Assembly (NCBI RefSeq): GCF_004054105.1
Contig: NZ_SBLC01000016.1
Location: 22,675-86,674, forward strand
Origin: Falsigemmobacter intermedius
GTDB taxonomy: Bacteria; Pseudomonadota; Alphaproteobacteria; Rhodobacterales; Rhodobacteraceae
Length of the DNA: 64,000 nt
Direction: 5' to 3'
Shown here: positions 27,064 through 36,758 of the stretch, piece after piece
Numbering within the stretch: position 1 is the first letter of the stretch
Layout: each line of letters begins with the position of its first letter
The notes under the pieces: model-generated
What the model was told of the DNA's origin: nothing
The model's input: only the letters and a program-made list of their open reading frames with translations
The model's database searches: none
Made by a program: the position numbers and the translations under genes

Positions 27064-27695
27064 GCCGCGAGACCCTGTCGCAGCAGGCCGCGCGGCGCAT
27101 CCGCGAAGAGATCAACGAAGGCCTGATCGCGCCCAATTCCATCCTCACCGAGCGTGATCTGGCAGAGAGGCTGGGGATCTCGCGCACGCCCCTGCGTTCG
27201 GCGCTTTCGGTGCTTGAGCGTGAGCAGGTGATTGAGCGGATGGCAAATGGCGCGCTTCTGGTGCGCCGCATCGCCATTGAGCAGCTGCTTGATATCATCC
27301 AGTTGCGCCTGATCCTTGAGCGCGCAGCCGCCGTGCGGGCGGCCGAATACGGCATGACGGCAGAGCTTGAGGCGGCACGCGGGCGTCAGCTGCGCTATCT
27401 GCGTGCGGAGCCGGCGAAGTTTGAGGACTTCTGGGTCGATGACAACGACTTTCACCGCGCTGTCGCCATGGCTGCGCGGCTGCGGCTTTTGCCGGAACTT
27501 CTCGATGAGCAGCGCGCCATTGTGCGGCGCAGCACCATCATCCGCAGTCATGACAATTTCGCCGATCAGGCCCGCGAGCATATCGCGGTGATCAACGCCA
27601 TCGAAGCCCGCGACGCAGATGCCGCAGGCGCTGAAATGGAAAAGCATTTCAAACACATGCGCGCCAGAACTCTCGGCTGGCTCGATAAGGACTGA
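27060..27695 (+). CDS. GntR/FadR-family regulator (FCD)
   Basis: 211 residues. A complete winged helix (LAERLGISRTPLRSALSVLE) precedes an FCD ligand domain with metal-site residues (DDNDFHRAVAMAAR and REHIAVINAIEARDADAAGA). It starts inside the stop codon of the amidase gene and is followed 3 nt later by the M24 peptidase gene, so it likely controls this small operon. Inducer unknown. Confidence 0.9.
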   Translation: MSRETLSQQAARRIREEINEGLIAPNSILTERDLAERLGISRTPLRSALSVLEREQVIERMANGALLVRRIAIEQLLDIIQLRLILERAAAVRAAEYGMTAELEAARGRQLRYLRAEPAKFEDFWVDDNDFHRAVAMAARLRLLPELLDEQRAIVRRSTIIRSHDNFADQAREHIAVINAIEARDADAAGAEMEKHFKHMRARTLGWLDKD

Positions 27696-27698
27696 CTT

Positions 27699-28858
27699 AT
27701 GACCGATCAGTTACAGGGCCGCGATGCGGTCTTTCCGGCGGCGGAATTTGAGGGCCGTATTGCAAAACTTCAAAGCGCCGTAGCCGCCCTTGGCACCGAG
27801 GCGCTGATCCTGACAGGGCCGGAAAATATCTTCTGGGCCTGCGGGCGACAGACGGCGAGTTACTTTGCCTTTCAGGCGCTGGTGGTGCGGGCGTCAGCCC
27901 CGCCGGTGCTGCTGGTGCGCCAGCTTGAGACCACAGGCGCGCGGGCCTCGACTTGGCTTGCCGATATCCGCGCCTGGCAGGATGGCGAAGATCCGGCGCG
28001 GGCGCTGGCGGCGCTGCTCTCGCATCTCGGCCTGCGTCATGTCGCGGTGGAACGCACCGCCTGGTTTGTCTCTCAGACAATGGCCGCGCAGATTGAGGCC
28101 GCGCTGGAGGGGGTGACCCTGATCGACGGCTCCGGCCTGACCGAGCGGCTGCGGGCGGTGAAATCTCCGGCCGAACTCGCCGCGATCCGCCTTGCGGCGG
28201 GCTATGCGCAGGCCGGGATTGTGGCGGCCATTGACGCCTGCGGGTCGGGGCCAGTGAGAATGATGTGACGGCGGCCATGATGGCAGCAGCCATTTCGGCC
28301 GGCTCTGAGGCAATGGCGATGGAGCCGCTGGTCTCCTCAGGGCCGCGCTCAGGCGTGCCCCATGCCACCTGGCGGCGGCGGGTTCTGCGCCCGGGGGACG
28401 GCGTTTTTCTGGAGCTTGCCGGCAGCCATGACCGCTATCACGCGGCGCTGATGCGCGCGGTCTGGATGGGACCGCCGCCCGCAGAGGCCGCGCGGATGAT
28501 GGATGTGGCCGAACGCGCACTTGATGCCGCTTTGAGCGCCATGCGCCCCGGCATTGCCTGTTCGGTCCCCCATGAGGCCGCTCAGGCGGTGATCGACGCT
28601 GCGGGCTATACGGAGGCCTTCCGCAAGCGGATCGGCTATTCCATGGGGGCGGCTTTCGCGCCGGACTGGGGCGAGGGGGCGATCCTGTCGCTTTTTACCG
28701 GGGTCGGGCGTCTGATGGAGCCGGGCATGGTCTTTCATCTGCCCGCCACGCTGCGCAGCTATGGCCATTACACAGTCGGCGTCTCTGAGACGGTGATCGT
28801 CACGGAAGGCGGAATTGAGGTGCTTTCCGATCTGCCGCGGCAGATGACCATCCGCTGA
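27699..28858 (+). pseudogene. M24 (Xaa-Pro dipeptidase/creatinase-like) metallopeptidase, frameshifted
   Basis: The N-terminal creatinase-like domain and hinge are in one frame (27699-28268: GPENIFWACGRQTASYFAFQ, then LRAVKSPAELAAIRLA). The pita-bread catalytic half is in the next frame (28265-28858: VSSGPRSGVPHATWRRR, LRPGDGVFLELAGSHDRYHA, GMVFHLPATLRSY). Adding one G to the run at 28247-28250 joins them through ASENDVTAAMMAAAI, the text expected of the family. As written, translation ends at 28268 after 189 residues. The classical metal Asp/His/Glu set of M24 is not fully conserved in the second half, so even the intact form may have been a creatinase-like hydrolase. Either a real one-base deletion or a base-calling error explains it. 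Confidence 0.8.
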
Positions 28859-28910
28859 TCAGAAACCCGCGCCCGGGTGTGACGCACCGGGGCACGGGCC
28901 TCTTTGTACC

Positions 28911-29630
28911 TCAGAGGCCCTGTTCACGGCGATAAGCCGCGTAGCGTGCAAGCGTTTCGGCACTGGCCGGATAAAGCCCCGGCAGCGCGACCCCTCGCGT
29001 CACCTCTGCCAGCACCCAAGCCTCAAAGGTCTCAAGCTCCACCGCCTCAGCCGTGACCTCATCGACGAGCGCGGCGGGGATCACCACCGCACCATCGCCG
29101 TCGGCCACGATCATATCGCCCGGAAAGACCGCGACACCGCCGCAGCCCACCGGCTCCTGCCAGCCGACAAAGCTGAGGCTCGCCACCGCCGGAGAGGCGG
29201 CAAGGCCGTTGCACCAGACCGGCAGCCCCGTTTCGCGCACCCCCGCGCCATCGCGGACCACGCCATCGGTGATCAGAGCGGTGACGCCGCGTTGCTTCAT
29301 CCGGGCGCAAAGGATATCGCCGAGGATGCCGGCATCGGTGATACCCATGGCATCGGTCACGACGATGACGCCGGAGGGCATGGCCTCAATCGCCGCGCGG
29401 GTGGAGGTCGGGGACGACCAGGCCGCGGGATTTGCCAGATCCTCACGCGCGGGCACAAAGCGCAGCGTAAAGGCGCGTCCGGCCACCCGCGGCTGACCGG
29501 GCGAGAGGGCAGATGCCCCGCGCATCCAGACGGTCCTGAGGCCCTTTTTTAAAAGCACCGTGGTCAGCGAGGCGGTGGTCACCCCCCGCAGCGCCTGCAG
29601 CAGCCCGGCTTCCTTGTCAGTCTCGTGCAT
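28911..29630 (-). CDS. RraA-like protein (HMG/CHA aldolase fold)
   Basis: 239 residues from ATG 29630 with GGGAGAGGGA before it. The RraA / 4-hydroxy-4-methyl-2-oxoglutarate aldolase signature is present: ILGDILCARMKQRGVTALITDG with the following VVRDGAGVRE, then FPGDMIVADGDGAVVIP. Divalent-metal aldolases of the family cleave 4-carboxy-4-hydroxy-2-oxoadipate, and others only bind RNase E. With no RNA-metabolism context and catabolic neighbours, an aldolase or decarboxylase role is more likely, but this is inference. It is transcribed towards the broken M24 gene. Confidence 0.85.
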   Translation of the reverse strand: MHETDKEAGLLQALRGVTTASLTTVLLKKGLRTVWMRGASALSPGQPRVAGRAFTLRFVPAREDLANPAAWSSPTSTRAAIEAMPSGVIVVTDAMGITDAGILGDILCARMKQRGVTALITDGVVRDGAGVRETGLPVWCNGLAASPAVASLSFVGWQEPVGCGGVAVFPGDMIVADGDGAVVIPAALVDEVTAEAVELETFEAWVLAEVTRGVALPGLYPASAETLARYAAYRREQGL

Positions 29631-29955
29631 TCCCTCTCCCTCAGATGCCGGCGATACGGGTCGGCCGTCCGATGATCTTAGACGCCCCCTCAGAGGCGGG
29701 AAAGGCCATCGGATCGCCATAATCCCGGGGCTGACCCTGGCAGTCTGTCGGGATGGCTGCCACAGGGCAGCTCTCCCGCAGGGGCTTTTGCGCGTCGGAA
29801 AAAACGGGAAGGCGCGGGGCTGCTGATTAAGCAGGCGGTGTGGGGCAGGGCGATCACTTTAGCGGCTCTGACCATGCCGCGCGCGGTCACGGGCCAGGGG
29901 CAGGCCCCGCCTCAGCAGGACCTGCAAAATCTCTGTCAGGTCTGGTGGTTCGCCC
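29631..29955. other. Intergenic region, no gene seen
   Basis: This stretch separates the rraA-like gene from purU on the same strand. It should hold the promoter of the rraA-like gene. The short open frames across it lack a ribosome site and recognisable text. I see no repeat or strong hairpin. Confidence 0.5.
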
Positions 29956-30840
29956 TCAGCCCATACGCTCGGAGGCATAAGAACCGGGGCTTGCGGGGAA
30001 GACCACGGTTTTGCTGCCATTGAGGAAGACGCGATGATGGATATGGGCGTGGATCGCCCGCGCCAGGACCTGAGCCTCGACGTCGCGGCCCAGAGAGACG
30101 TAATCTTCCGGGCTCTGGGCATGGGTGACGCGGATCACATCCTGCTCAATGATCGGACCCTCATCGAGATCGGCGGTCACATAATGCGAGGTGGCGCCAA
30201 TCAGTTTCACACCCTTCTCAAAGGCCTGTTTATAGGGGTTGGCCCCCTTGAAGCTCGGCAGGAAGGAGTGGTGAATGTTGATGATGCGCCCCGACATGGC
30301 CTGGCACATCTCATCCGAGAGCACCTGCATATAGCGGGCCAGAACCACCAGCTCCGCCTTATGCTCGCGCAAAATACGCATCTGCTCGGCTTCGGCCTCA
30401 GGTTTGTTCTCTTTGGTCACGCGGATGCAATAGAAGGGGATGTCATGGTTCACGACAACCTTCTGATAATCCATGTGATTGGAGATCACCGCCACGATAT
30501 TCACCGGCAGTGCGCCGATGCGCCAGCGATAGAGCAGATCATTCAGGCAGTGGCCAAAGCGCGACACCATGATGACCACATTCATCCGACGGCTTTCGTC
30601 GTGGAATTCGGCCTGCATGTTGTAATCAGTGGCAAGCGGCGCAAAACCCTCGCGCAGGGTGGCGATATCGGTGCCTTCTTCAGTGACGAAGCTCACGCGC
30701 ATGAAGAAGCGGCCGGTGATCGGGTCATCATATTGCGCGCTGTCGGTGATGTTGCAGCCTTCACGGGCAAGATAGCCCGAGATCGCCGCGACGATACCGC
30801 GGGCCGCCGGACAGGCGACGGTGAGGCAATGTTTGGACAT
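29956..30840 (-). CDS. purU: Formyltetrahydrofolate deformylase
   Basis: 294 residues. It hydrolyses 10-formyl-THF to THF and formate, freeing folate for demethylation reactions. An N-terminal ACT-like domain (residues 1-85, ARGIVAAISGYLAREGCN) precedes the formyltransferase fold with catalytic elements NIHHSFLPSFKGANP and GATSHYVTADLDEGPIIEQ. Start 30840 has GGAGACC before it; the upstream ATG at 30894 is poorly placed. The place next to soxBDAG is typical, since sarcosine oxidase charges THF with one-carbon units. Confidence 0.95.
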   Translation of the reverse strand: MSKHCLTVACPAARGIVAAISGYLAREGCNITDSAQYDDPITGRFFMRVSFVTEEGTDIATLREGFAPLATDYNMQAEFHDESRRMNVVIMVSRFGHCLNDLLYRWRIGALPVNIVAVISNHMDYQKVVVNHDIPFYCIRVTKENKPEAEAEQMRILREHKAELVVLARYMQVLSDEMCQAMSGRIINIHHSFLPSFKGANPYKQAFEKGVKLIGATSHYVTADLDEGPIIEQDVIRVTHAQSPEDYVSLGRDVEAQVLARAIHAHIHHRVFLNGSKTVVFPASPGSYASERMG

Positions 30841-30888
30841 GCGGGGTCTCCGTAATGTGCAGCGGCGCAGGTGGCGCGATGGTTTTCC

Positions 30889-30902
30889 GTACACATGTGA
30901 AC
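30889..30902. promoter_or_regulatory. Possible TetR operator between purU and the TetR gene
   Basis: GTACACATGTGAAC has a perfect 8-bp core palindrome CACATGTG and matching GT/AC ends with one mismatched pair between. Position in the divergent region suggests a repressor site. No second clear copy is seen near soxB. Confidence 0.35.
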
Positions 30903-31034
30903 AGTGACTTTGTCAATCCGTTGTGTTGCCTTCTTGGGCACCACAGCCCGCTTTGCGGCTTTTTGGACGCGGCTCCATTGTGGTCAGCGCCGCCCCGCGC
31001 CATGATAGCGGTGCCTCACAGACAGACGGAAGCC

Positions 31035-31700
31035 ATGGCCGCCACTCACGCCCCCCGCACCGCAGCCCTGCCCGCAGAAGAGGAGCGCGACAGCCGCCTG
31101 AGCCGGGCCGACTGGCTGGCGCATGCCCTGCAGACGCTCGTCCGTGAGGGGATTGATCAGGTGAAGATCCAGAGCATGGCCCGGGGTCTCGGCGTTGCCC
31201 GCTCAAGCTTTTACTGGCACTTTGACAGCCGCGAGGCGCTTTTGGATGCCATGATGGAGGAGTGGCTGCAAAAGAACACCGGCCCCATCATTGAAAGGGC
31301 GATGCGCCCGGCGGCGGATGTGAATTTTGCGCTGATCTCGGTCTCGGAATGCTGGCTTCATCCCGAGCTTTTTGACCCGGCGCTGGATGTGGCGGTGCGT
31401 CTTTGGGCGCGACGCTCTGATGCGGTGCGCGCCACGGTGCTCCAGGCCGATACCATGCGGATTGAGGCGCTGAAGACGATGTTTCTGCGCTACGGCTATG
31501 AACAGACCGATGCGCTGATCCGCGCGCGGACGATCTACTTTACTCAGATCGGTCAGTTCACCCTGGAAGACATTGATCCGCCGCCCCTGCGTGAAATTCA
31601 TGCCGTTGATTACATAAGAATCTTCACCGGAGTGCCGCTGACGGAGGCGCATCTCCAGGCGTTGAGGACGGCCTTTCGCAGGCGCGAGAGTAAGATGTGA
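31035..31700 (+). CDS. TetR-family regulator
   Basis: 221 residues from ATG 31035 (MAATHAPRTAALP). The N-terminal helix-turn-helix reads LVREGIDQVKIQSMARGLGV, then ARSSFYWHFDSREALLDAM; the rest is an alpha-helical ligand domain. It is divergent from purU and lies 145 nt upstream of soxB in the same direction, so control of the one-carbon/sarcosine genes is likely. An imperfect palindrome around CACATGTG (30892-30899) in the purU promoter region is a possible operator. Confidence 0.88.
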   Translation: MAATHAPRTAALPAEEERDSRLSRADWLAHALQTLVREGIDQVKIQSMARGLGVARSSFYWHFDSREALLDAMMEEWLQKNTGPIIERAMRPAADVNFALISVSECWLHPELFDPALDVAVRLWARRSDAVRATVLQADTMRIEALKTMFLRYGYEQTDALIRARTIYFTQIGQFTLEDIDPPPLREIHAVDYIRIFTGVPLTEAHLQALRTAFRRRESKM

Positions 31701-31845
31701 CCGGGGCGCCGATCGAAGAATCTGGACATAGGTGTACGCATCTGTCAAAGGTGCAGCGTCCGGGTGCCGCGCATCCTGGCGACCTCTGGTCGTCCTGGTG
31801 AAGGCGTGACCTCCGGCCCTGTCCTTATTCAGAAGCCGGCCTGTC

Positions 31846-33099
31846 ATGACGCGAACATATTCCGCCCTCACCCTGCTCAAAGAGGGCCTGAACGGCCAGA
31901 AAGGCTGGGAGCCTGCCTGGAGATCGCCTGAACCCAAAAACCGCTATGATCTTCTGATTATCGGTGGCGGCGGTCATGGTCTGGCAACGGCTTATTACCT
32001 GGCCAAAACCCATGGCATCACCAATATCGCGGTGATCGAAAAGGGCTGGATCGGCGGTGGCAACACCGGGCGCAACACGACTGTTGTGCGGTCAAACTAC
32101 TTCTTCCCCGAAAGCGTGCGCCTTTATGATATGGCGCTGAAGCTTTATGAGGGGCTGTCGAAAGAGCTGAATTATAACATCATGCTCTCGCAGCGCGGCA
32201 TGATCTCGCTCGCTCATACGCCCGCCGAGATGGAGATGTCGGCGCGGATCGTGAATGCGATGCAGATCAACGGCACCGATGCCGAACTCTTTGGCCCAGA
32301 AGACGTCAAACGGGTGCTGCCGATCTATAACTTCAGCGAACGCGCCCGCTATCCGGCGCTCGGGGGCGTCTGGCAGGGCCGTTCGGGCACCGCGCGCCAT
32401 GATGCCGTCGCCTGGGGCTATGCCCGCGGCGCTTCGGCCATGGGGGTTGATATCATCCAGCAGTGCGAAGTCCTCGATTTCATCATCGAGGGCGGACGCT
32501 GCCGCGGCGTGAAAACCACCAAAGGTGAGATCCGCGCCGAGCGCACCGGCATGGCCGTGGCAGGCCATTCCTCGCAGATGGCGGCAAAAGCGGGCTTCCG
32601 CCTCCCGGTCACCTCTTATGCGCTTCAGGCCTGCGTCTCTGAGCCGGTAAAGCCGGTTCTGGACACCATTGTCCTGTCGCCGGGCGCCGGCACCTATGCC
32701 AGCCAGTCCGACAAGGGCGAGATGGTGGTGGGCGGCGGCCTCGACCGCGTGCCCTCCTATGGCCAGCGCGGCAACCTTCCGGTTCTGGAAACCGTGCTGT
32801 CGGGCCTTGTTGAGATGTTCCCCTCGTTCCGTCAGCTGAAGCTGATGCGGCAATGGGCAGGCATCGTGGATGTGGTCCCTGACAGCTCGCCCATCATCGG
32901 CGAAAGCCCACTTCCGGGGCTGTTCCTTAACTGCGGCTGGGGCACCGGCGGCTTCAAGGCGATCCCGGCGGGCGGCACGCTGCTGGCGCATCTGCTGGCC
33001 ACCGGGCAGCACCATGACATCTCGCGTCCCTTTGATCTGGACCGCTTCACCACCGGCCGCCTCATCGATGAGGCTGCGGGCTCCGGCATCGCGCACTGA
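31846..33099 (+). CDS. soxB: Sarcosine oxidase beta subunit
   Basis: 417 residues; the flavin subunit of heterotetrameric sarcosine oxidase, which oxidises sarcosine to glycine, H2O2 and a methylene group passed to THF. The FAD motif IIGGGGHGLATAYYL is at residues 38-52. The text GWIGGGNTGRNTTVVRSNYF, which includes the covalent-flavin region, and the C-terminal NCGWGTGGFKAIPAGG are diagnostic. It heads the operon soxBDAG. Confidence 0.97.
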   Translation: MTRTYSALTLLKEGLNGQKGWEPAWRSPEPKNRYDLLIIGGGGHGLATAYYLAKTHGITNIAVIEKGWIGGGNTGRNTTVVRSNYFFPESVRLYDMALKLYEGLSKELNYNIMLSQRGMISLAHTPAEMEMSARIVNAMQINGTDAELFGPEDVKRVLPIYNFSERARYPALGGVWQGRSGTARHDAVAWGYARGASAMGVDIIQQCEVLDFIIEGGRCRGVKTTKGEIRAERTGMAVAGHSSQMAAKAGFRLPVTSYALQACVSEPVKPVLDTIVLSPGAGTYASQSDKGEMVVGGGLDRVPSYGQRGNLPVLETVLSGLVEMFPSFRQLKLMRQWAGIVDVVPDSSPIIGESPLPGLFLNCGWGTGGFKAIPAGGTLLAHLLATGQHHDISRPFDLDRFTTGRLIDEAAGSGIAH

Positions 33100-33109
33100 G
33101 GGCTGATCC

Positions 33110-33379
33110 ATGCAAATCTTTTCCTGTCCCTTCTGCGGTGAGCGTCCCGAAGTTGAGTTCCACTTCGGCGGCGATCTGGGCAACCTGCGCCCCGAGGGGT
33201 TCCAGTCGGTCAGCGCTGAGACCTGGTCGCAATACCTCTATTTCCGTAACAATCCCAAGGGTGTGGCCCGTGAATTCTGGCTGCATCTGCCCTGTGGCGA
33301 GCTTTTCGCCCTGGAGCGTGACACCGTGACCATGCAGGCCGCCCCCGGCCGGGCCCTGAGCCATGAGGCTGACAAATGA
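33110..33379 (+). CDS. soxD: Sarcosine oxidase delta subunit
   Basis: 89 residues, typical for this small zinc-binding subunit. Zinc ligands are seen in FSCPFCGERPEVEFHFGG and in LPCGELFALERD. It lies 10 nt after soxB and overlaps soxA by 4 nt (ATGA), so it is translated with them. Confidence 0.96.
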   Translation: MQIFSCPFCGERPEVEFHFGGDLGNLRPEGFQSVSAETWSQYLYFRNNPKGVAREFWLHLPCGELFALERDTVTMQAAPGRALSHEADK

Positions 33380-36234
33380 GTGCGAAACGCCTCTCCCAGG
33401 GCGGTGAGATCGACCGCCGCAAAAAGATCCGCTTCACCTTCGACGGCCGCGTTGTTGAAGGCTTTGAGGGCGACACTTTCGCCTCGGCTCTGCTGGCCGC
33501 GGGTCACAAAGTGGTGGCGCGCAGCTTCAAATACCGCCGTCCGCGCGGAATTTTCGCCGCCGGTGTCGAAGAGCCCAACGCCTATGCCGATCTGCGCCAG
33601 GAGGGTGCGGATGCCCCGCGCATTAACCTGCGTCTGACGACGGAGGCGGCCGTCAACGGCGTCGCGCTGAAATCGGCCTCGACCAGCCCCACGGCTCTGC
33701 ATGATGCGACAGGGTTCATTGACCTCTTCTCGCGCTTCATTCCTTCGGGCTTTTATTACAAGACCTTCATCTGGCCGAACTGGCATCTTTTTGAGCCGAA
33801 GATCCGCGAGATGGCGGGTCTGGGCAAAGTGGATGTGAAAGCAACCGGCCCTGAGGGCGCGCAGATCAACCATCACTGTGATGCGGTGGTTGTGGGCGCG
33901 GGGCCGGTGGGTCTGGCCTCGGCGCTGATGCTGGCGCGGGCGGGCAAATCGGTCGTGCTTTGCGACGATCAGAGCCGGATGGGCGGCAGCCTTTTGTCGC
34001 GCGAGGCCACCATCGCGGGTCTGCCGGGCGCGGTCTGGCTGCAGGACACGCTCGCTGAACTGCGCAGGCTCGGTGTGACGCTGCTGCCGCGCACCACGGC
34101 CTTCGGGCTTTACGACCACAACCTCATTGCACTGAACCAGCGCGCTGAGGGCGACCGCCCCGAGCAGCTCTGGCGGGTGCGCGCGGACCGCATCGTGCTG
34201 GCCACCGGCGCGATTGACCGCCCGCTGCCCTTTGATCGCAATGACATCCCCGGCGTTATGTCGGCCCATGGCGCGCTGACCTATCTGAAGCGCTATGGCG
34301 TGCTGGTGGGCGAGCGCATCGTTCTCGCCACCAACAACGCTGCCGGGGCAGAGGCCGCGCTGGCGCTGGCGGGAGCTGGCGCAGAGGTGACCCTGGTCGA
34401 TTACCGCAGCACCGGCGAAAAGCTGGATGCGCCGCGCCTGCGCCATCTGCAGGGGCTGCGCGTGACCGCGGCGAAGGGCCGCAAAGAGGTCACGGCAGCA
34501 AAGCTCTCTAACGGCGAAACGCTGCCCTGTGACGTGCTGCTGGTTTCGGGCGGGCTGACACCGACGATCCACCTTTACGCCCAGGCCAAAGGCAAACTGC
34601 GCTTTGATGAGCAGGCGCTTGCGCTGGTGCCCGTCACCGATCTTCCCGGCGTCACGGTGCTTGGCGGGGCCAATGGCCGCTTTGCGCTCGATGAGGCGCT
34701 GGCCGATCTGCCCGCAGCCCTTGGTCTTGAAGGCAGCGCCCCCGAAGCCAAAGGCACGCCCTGGGACATCACCCCCGCCTGGCCGGAGCCGTCGATGCCG
34801 GGCCGGGTCTGGATTGACTATCAGCACGATGTGACGACCAAAGACGTGGCCCTTGCCGCGCGGGAAAACTTTGTCTCGGTCGAGCACCTCAAGCGCTATA
34901 CCACCCTTGGCATGGCGACCGATCAGGGCAAAACCTCAAACCTCAACGGCCTGTCGCTGATGGGGCAACTGACCGGGCGTTCGATCCCCGAGGTGGGCAC
35001 CACCACCTACCGCCCGCCCTTCACCCCGGTGCCCTATGTCAGCTTAGCCGGGAACCGCGGTGGCGAGCGGATGAACCCGCTGCGCCGCCTGGCCTGTGAG
35101 GCCGAACACCGCGCGCTGGAGGCCAGTTTCGGGGACTACGGCGGCTGGCTGCGCCCGGCCTTCTATGGCCGCGATGAGGGCGCGATCCTGAGCGAGGCCC
35201 GTATGGCCCGTGACAGCGTGGGTCTTTTTGACGCCTCCCCCCTGGGGAAGATCGAGGTGATGGGGCCGGATGCGGCGGAGTTCCTTGATTTCATCTATTA
35301 CAACACCGTCTCCACGGTGAAACCGGGCGGCTGCCGCTATGGCTTCATCCTGTCGGAAAGCGGCATTGTCTATGATGACGGTGTGCTGGTGCGCCTCGAT
35401 GACACGCGCTTTATCGTCTCCTGTTCGTCGAGCCACGTCGCAGGCGTGCATGGCATGCTGGAGGAATGGCGTCAGGATCGCTTCCCCGAAAAGCAGATCT
35501 TCATCCATAACGCGACGGCGGAAACCGCGACCCTGACCGTCACCGGCCCGAAAGCCCGTGACGTGATCCGCGCCGCCGGGATTGAAGCCGACCTCTCGGA
35601 TGAAGGCTTCCGCCATATGACCACCCTTTGGGGGCGGTTCGGGGGGCAGGAGCTGCGGCTGACCCGCGTCAGCTTCACCGGGGACCGCTCTTACGAGCTC
35701 TCGATCCGCCAGGATCTGGCACCGGCGCTCTGGCAGGCGCTGCATGGCGCGGCCAAAGCGGCAGGCGGCGGCGCTGTGGGGGTTGAGGCGATCATGATCC
35801 TGCGGGCCGAGAAAGGCTTTATCGTCATCGGCAAGGACAGCGACGGGATGTCGCGCCCGATGGATCTGGGCCTGGCCGGACCCCTGAAGAACAAGAAGGT
35901 CGAATTCGTCGGCCGCCGTTCGCTGCTTCAGGATGAGGCGCAGCGCGATGACCGCAACCAGCTGGTCGGTCTGGTGCCGAGCGATGGTCTGGGCCTGCTG
36001 CCGGTGGGCGCGCATGGGCTCGACCTCTCAGGCGCGGCCCCGCGTTCGATCGGCTATGTCACCTCAAGCTATGAAAGCGTCTCGCTGCCCCATCCGGTCG
36101 CCCTTGGCCTGATTGAGCGCGGCGCAGCCCGCCACGGCGAAGAGATCACCCTGCAGCATCTTGGCCAGCGCCGCCGCGCCCGTATCGCGCCGCCCTGTGC
36201 CTTCGACCCCAAAGGAGACCGCCTCAATGCTTGA
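33376..36234 (+). CDS. soxA: Sarcosine oxidase alpha subunit
   Basis: 952 residues. The N-terminal 2Fe-2S-like/ubiquitin-like part (FDGRVVEGFEGDTFASALLA) leads to the NAD-binding domain (VVVGAGPVGLASALMLARAG, about 171-190). The C-terminal third is a GcvT/aminomethyltransferase-like THF domain (LSEARMARDSVGLFDASPLG, then GVEAIMILRAEKGFIVIGKD). That domain couples the demethylation to methylene-THF formation, the substrate chain that PurU closes. It overlaps soxD and soxG. Confidence 0.96.
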   Translation: MSAKRLSQGGEIDRRKKIRFTFDGRVVEGFEGDTFASALLAAGHKVVARSFKYRRPRGIFAAGVEEPNAYADLRQEGADAPRINLRLTTEAAVNGVALKSASTSPTALHDATGFIDLFSRFIPSGFYYKTFIWPNWHLFEPKIREMAGLGKVDVKATGPEGAQINHHCDAVVVGAGPVGLASALMLARAGKSVVLCDDQSRMGGSLLSREATIAGLPGAVWLQDTLAELRRLGVTLLPRTTAFGLYDHNLIALNQRAEGDRPEQLWRVRADRIVLATGAIDRPLPFDRNDIPGVMSAHGALTYLKRYGVLVGERIVLATNNAAGAEAALALAGAGAEVTLVDYRSTGEKLDAPRLRHLQGLRVTAAKGRKEVTAAKLSNGETLPCDVLLVSGGLTPTIHLYAQAKGKLRFDEQALALVPVTDLPGVTVLGGANGRFALDEALADLPAALGLEGSAPEAKGTPWDITPAWPEPSMPGRVWIDYQHDVTTKDVALAARENFVSVEHLKRYTTLGMATDQGKTSNLNGLSLMGQLTGRSIPEVGTTTYRPPFTPVPYVSLAGNRGGERMNPLRRLACEAEHRALEASFGDYGGWLRPAFYGRDEGAILSEARMARDSVGLFDASPLGKIEVMGPDAAEFLDFIYYNTVSTVKPGGCRYGFILSESGIVYDDGVLVRLDDTRFIVSCSSSHVAGVHGMLEEWRQDRFPEKQIFIHNATAETATLTVTGPKARDVIRAAGIEADLSDEGFRHMTTLWGRFGGQELRLTRVSFTGDRSYELSIRQDLAPALWQALHGAAKAAGGGAVGVEAIMILRAEKGFIVIGKDSDGMSRPMDLGLAGPLKNKKVEFVGRRSLLQDEAQRDDRNQLVGLVPSDGLGLLPVGAHGLDLSGAAPRSIGYVTSSYESVSLPHPVALGLIERGAARHGEEITLQHLGQRRRARIAPPCAFDPKGDRLNA

Positions 36235-36736
36235 TCGCGGCACATTCTGGGCCCCTGCGGCCGAAGCCTGCGCAGGTTTCAGCACCCCCAACCTGACCGT
36301 GCGTCTGCTGCCGGTGATCGCGCAGCAGATGGTCAGCGGGGATCTGGACGCAGCCCTTGCGCGCCACGGCCTGGCCCAAGCGGGTGGTCTGCTGGCGGAA
36401 GTGCCCGAAGGCATCCACGCGCTGCGCCTTGCGCGCAATCGTGCGCTGATCGTGGGCGTCGCGGGTGAGGCGCAATCGGCCGGCTTTTCCGATGGTGTGG
36501 CCGTCACCCCGATGAGCGGAGCGCTGGCGGTGCTGGAACTCTCCGGCCCGAAAACCTTTGAGGCGCTTCAGCGCGCCTCAGCCATCGATTTTCGCAAGCC
36601 TTCGCCCTGCGCGGCGCTGAACTTTGCCGGGGTCACCTGCGTTCTGGCACAGCAGGAGGGCCGTCTGCGTCTGCATCTCGACCGCGGGCTGGTGGCCTAT
36701 ATGTGCGACTGGCTGAAGACCTGCGGCGCGGCCTGA
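36227..36736 (+). CDS. soxG: Sarcosine oxidase gamma subunit
   Basis: 169 residues, slightly short for SoxG. It starts at ATG 36227 with AAAGGAGACC before it, and overlaps the soxA end by 8 nt. The text LAVLELSGPKTFEALQRASA and the following DFRKPSPCAALNFAGVTCVL match the family. It folds like half of the THF domain and completes the heterotetramer. Confidence 0.92.
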   Translation: MLDRGTFWAPAAEACAGFSTPNLTVRLLPVIAQQMVSGDLDAALARHGLAQAGGLLAEVPEGIHALRLARNRALIVGVAGEAQSAGFSDGVAVTPMSGALAVLELSGPKTFEALQRASAIDFRKPSPCAALNFAGVTCVLAQQEGRLRLHLDRGLVAYMCDWLKTCGAA

Positions 36737-36758
36737 CATCTGCGACATAAGCACCTGA

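Noticed and set aside
28872..28892. Imperfect hairpin CCCGGGTG/CACCGGGG after the M24 gene
   Set aside because: One mismatch in an 8-bp stem and no T run next to it; not enough to call a terminator.
33238..34887. 549-codon frame antisense to soxA
   Set aside because: Same GC-driven shadow effect; soxA has clear domain matches on the plus strand.
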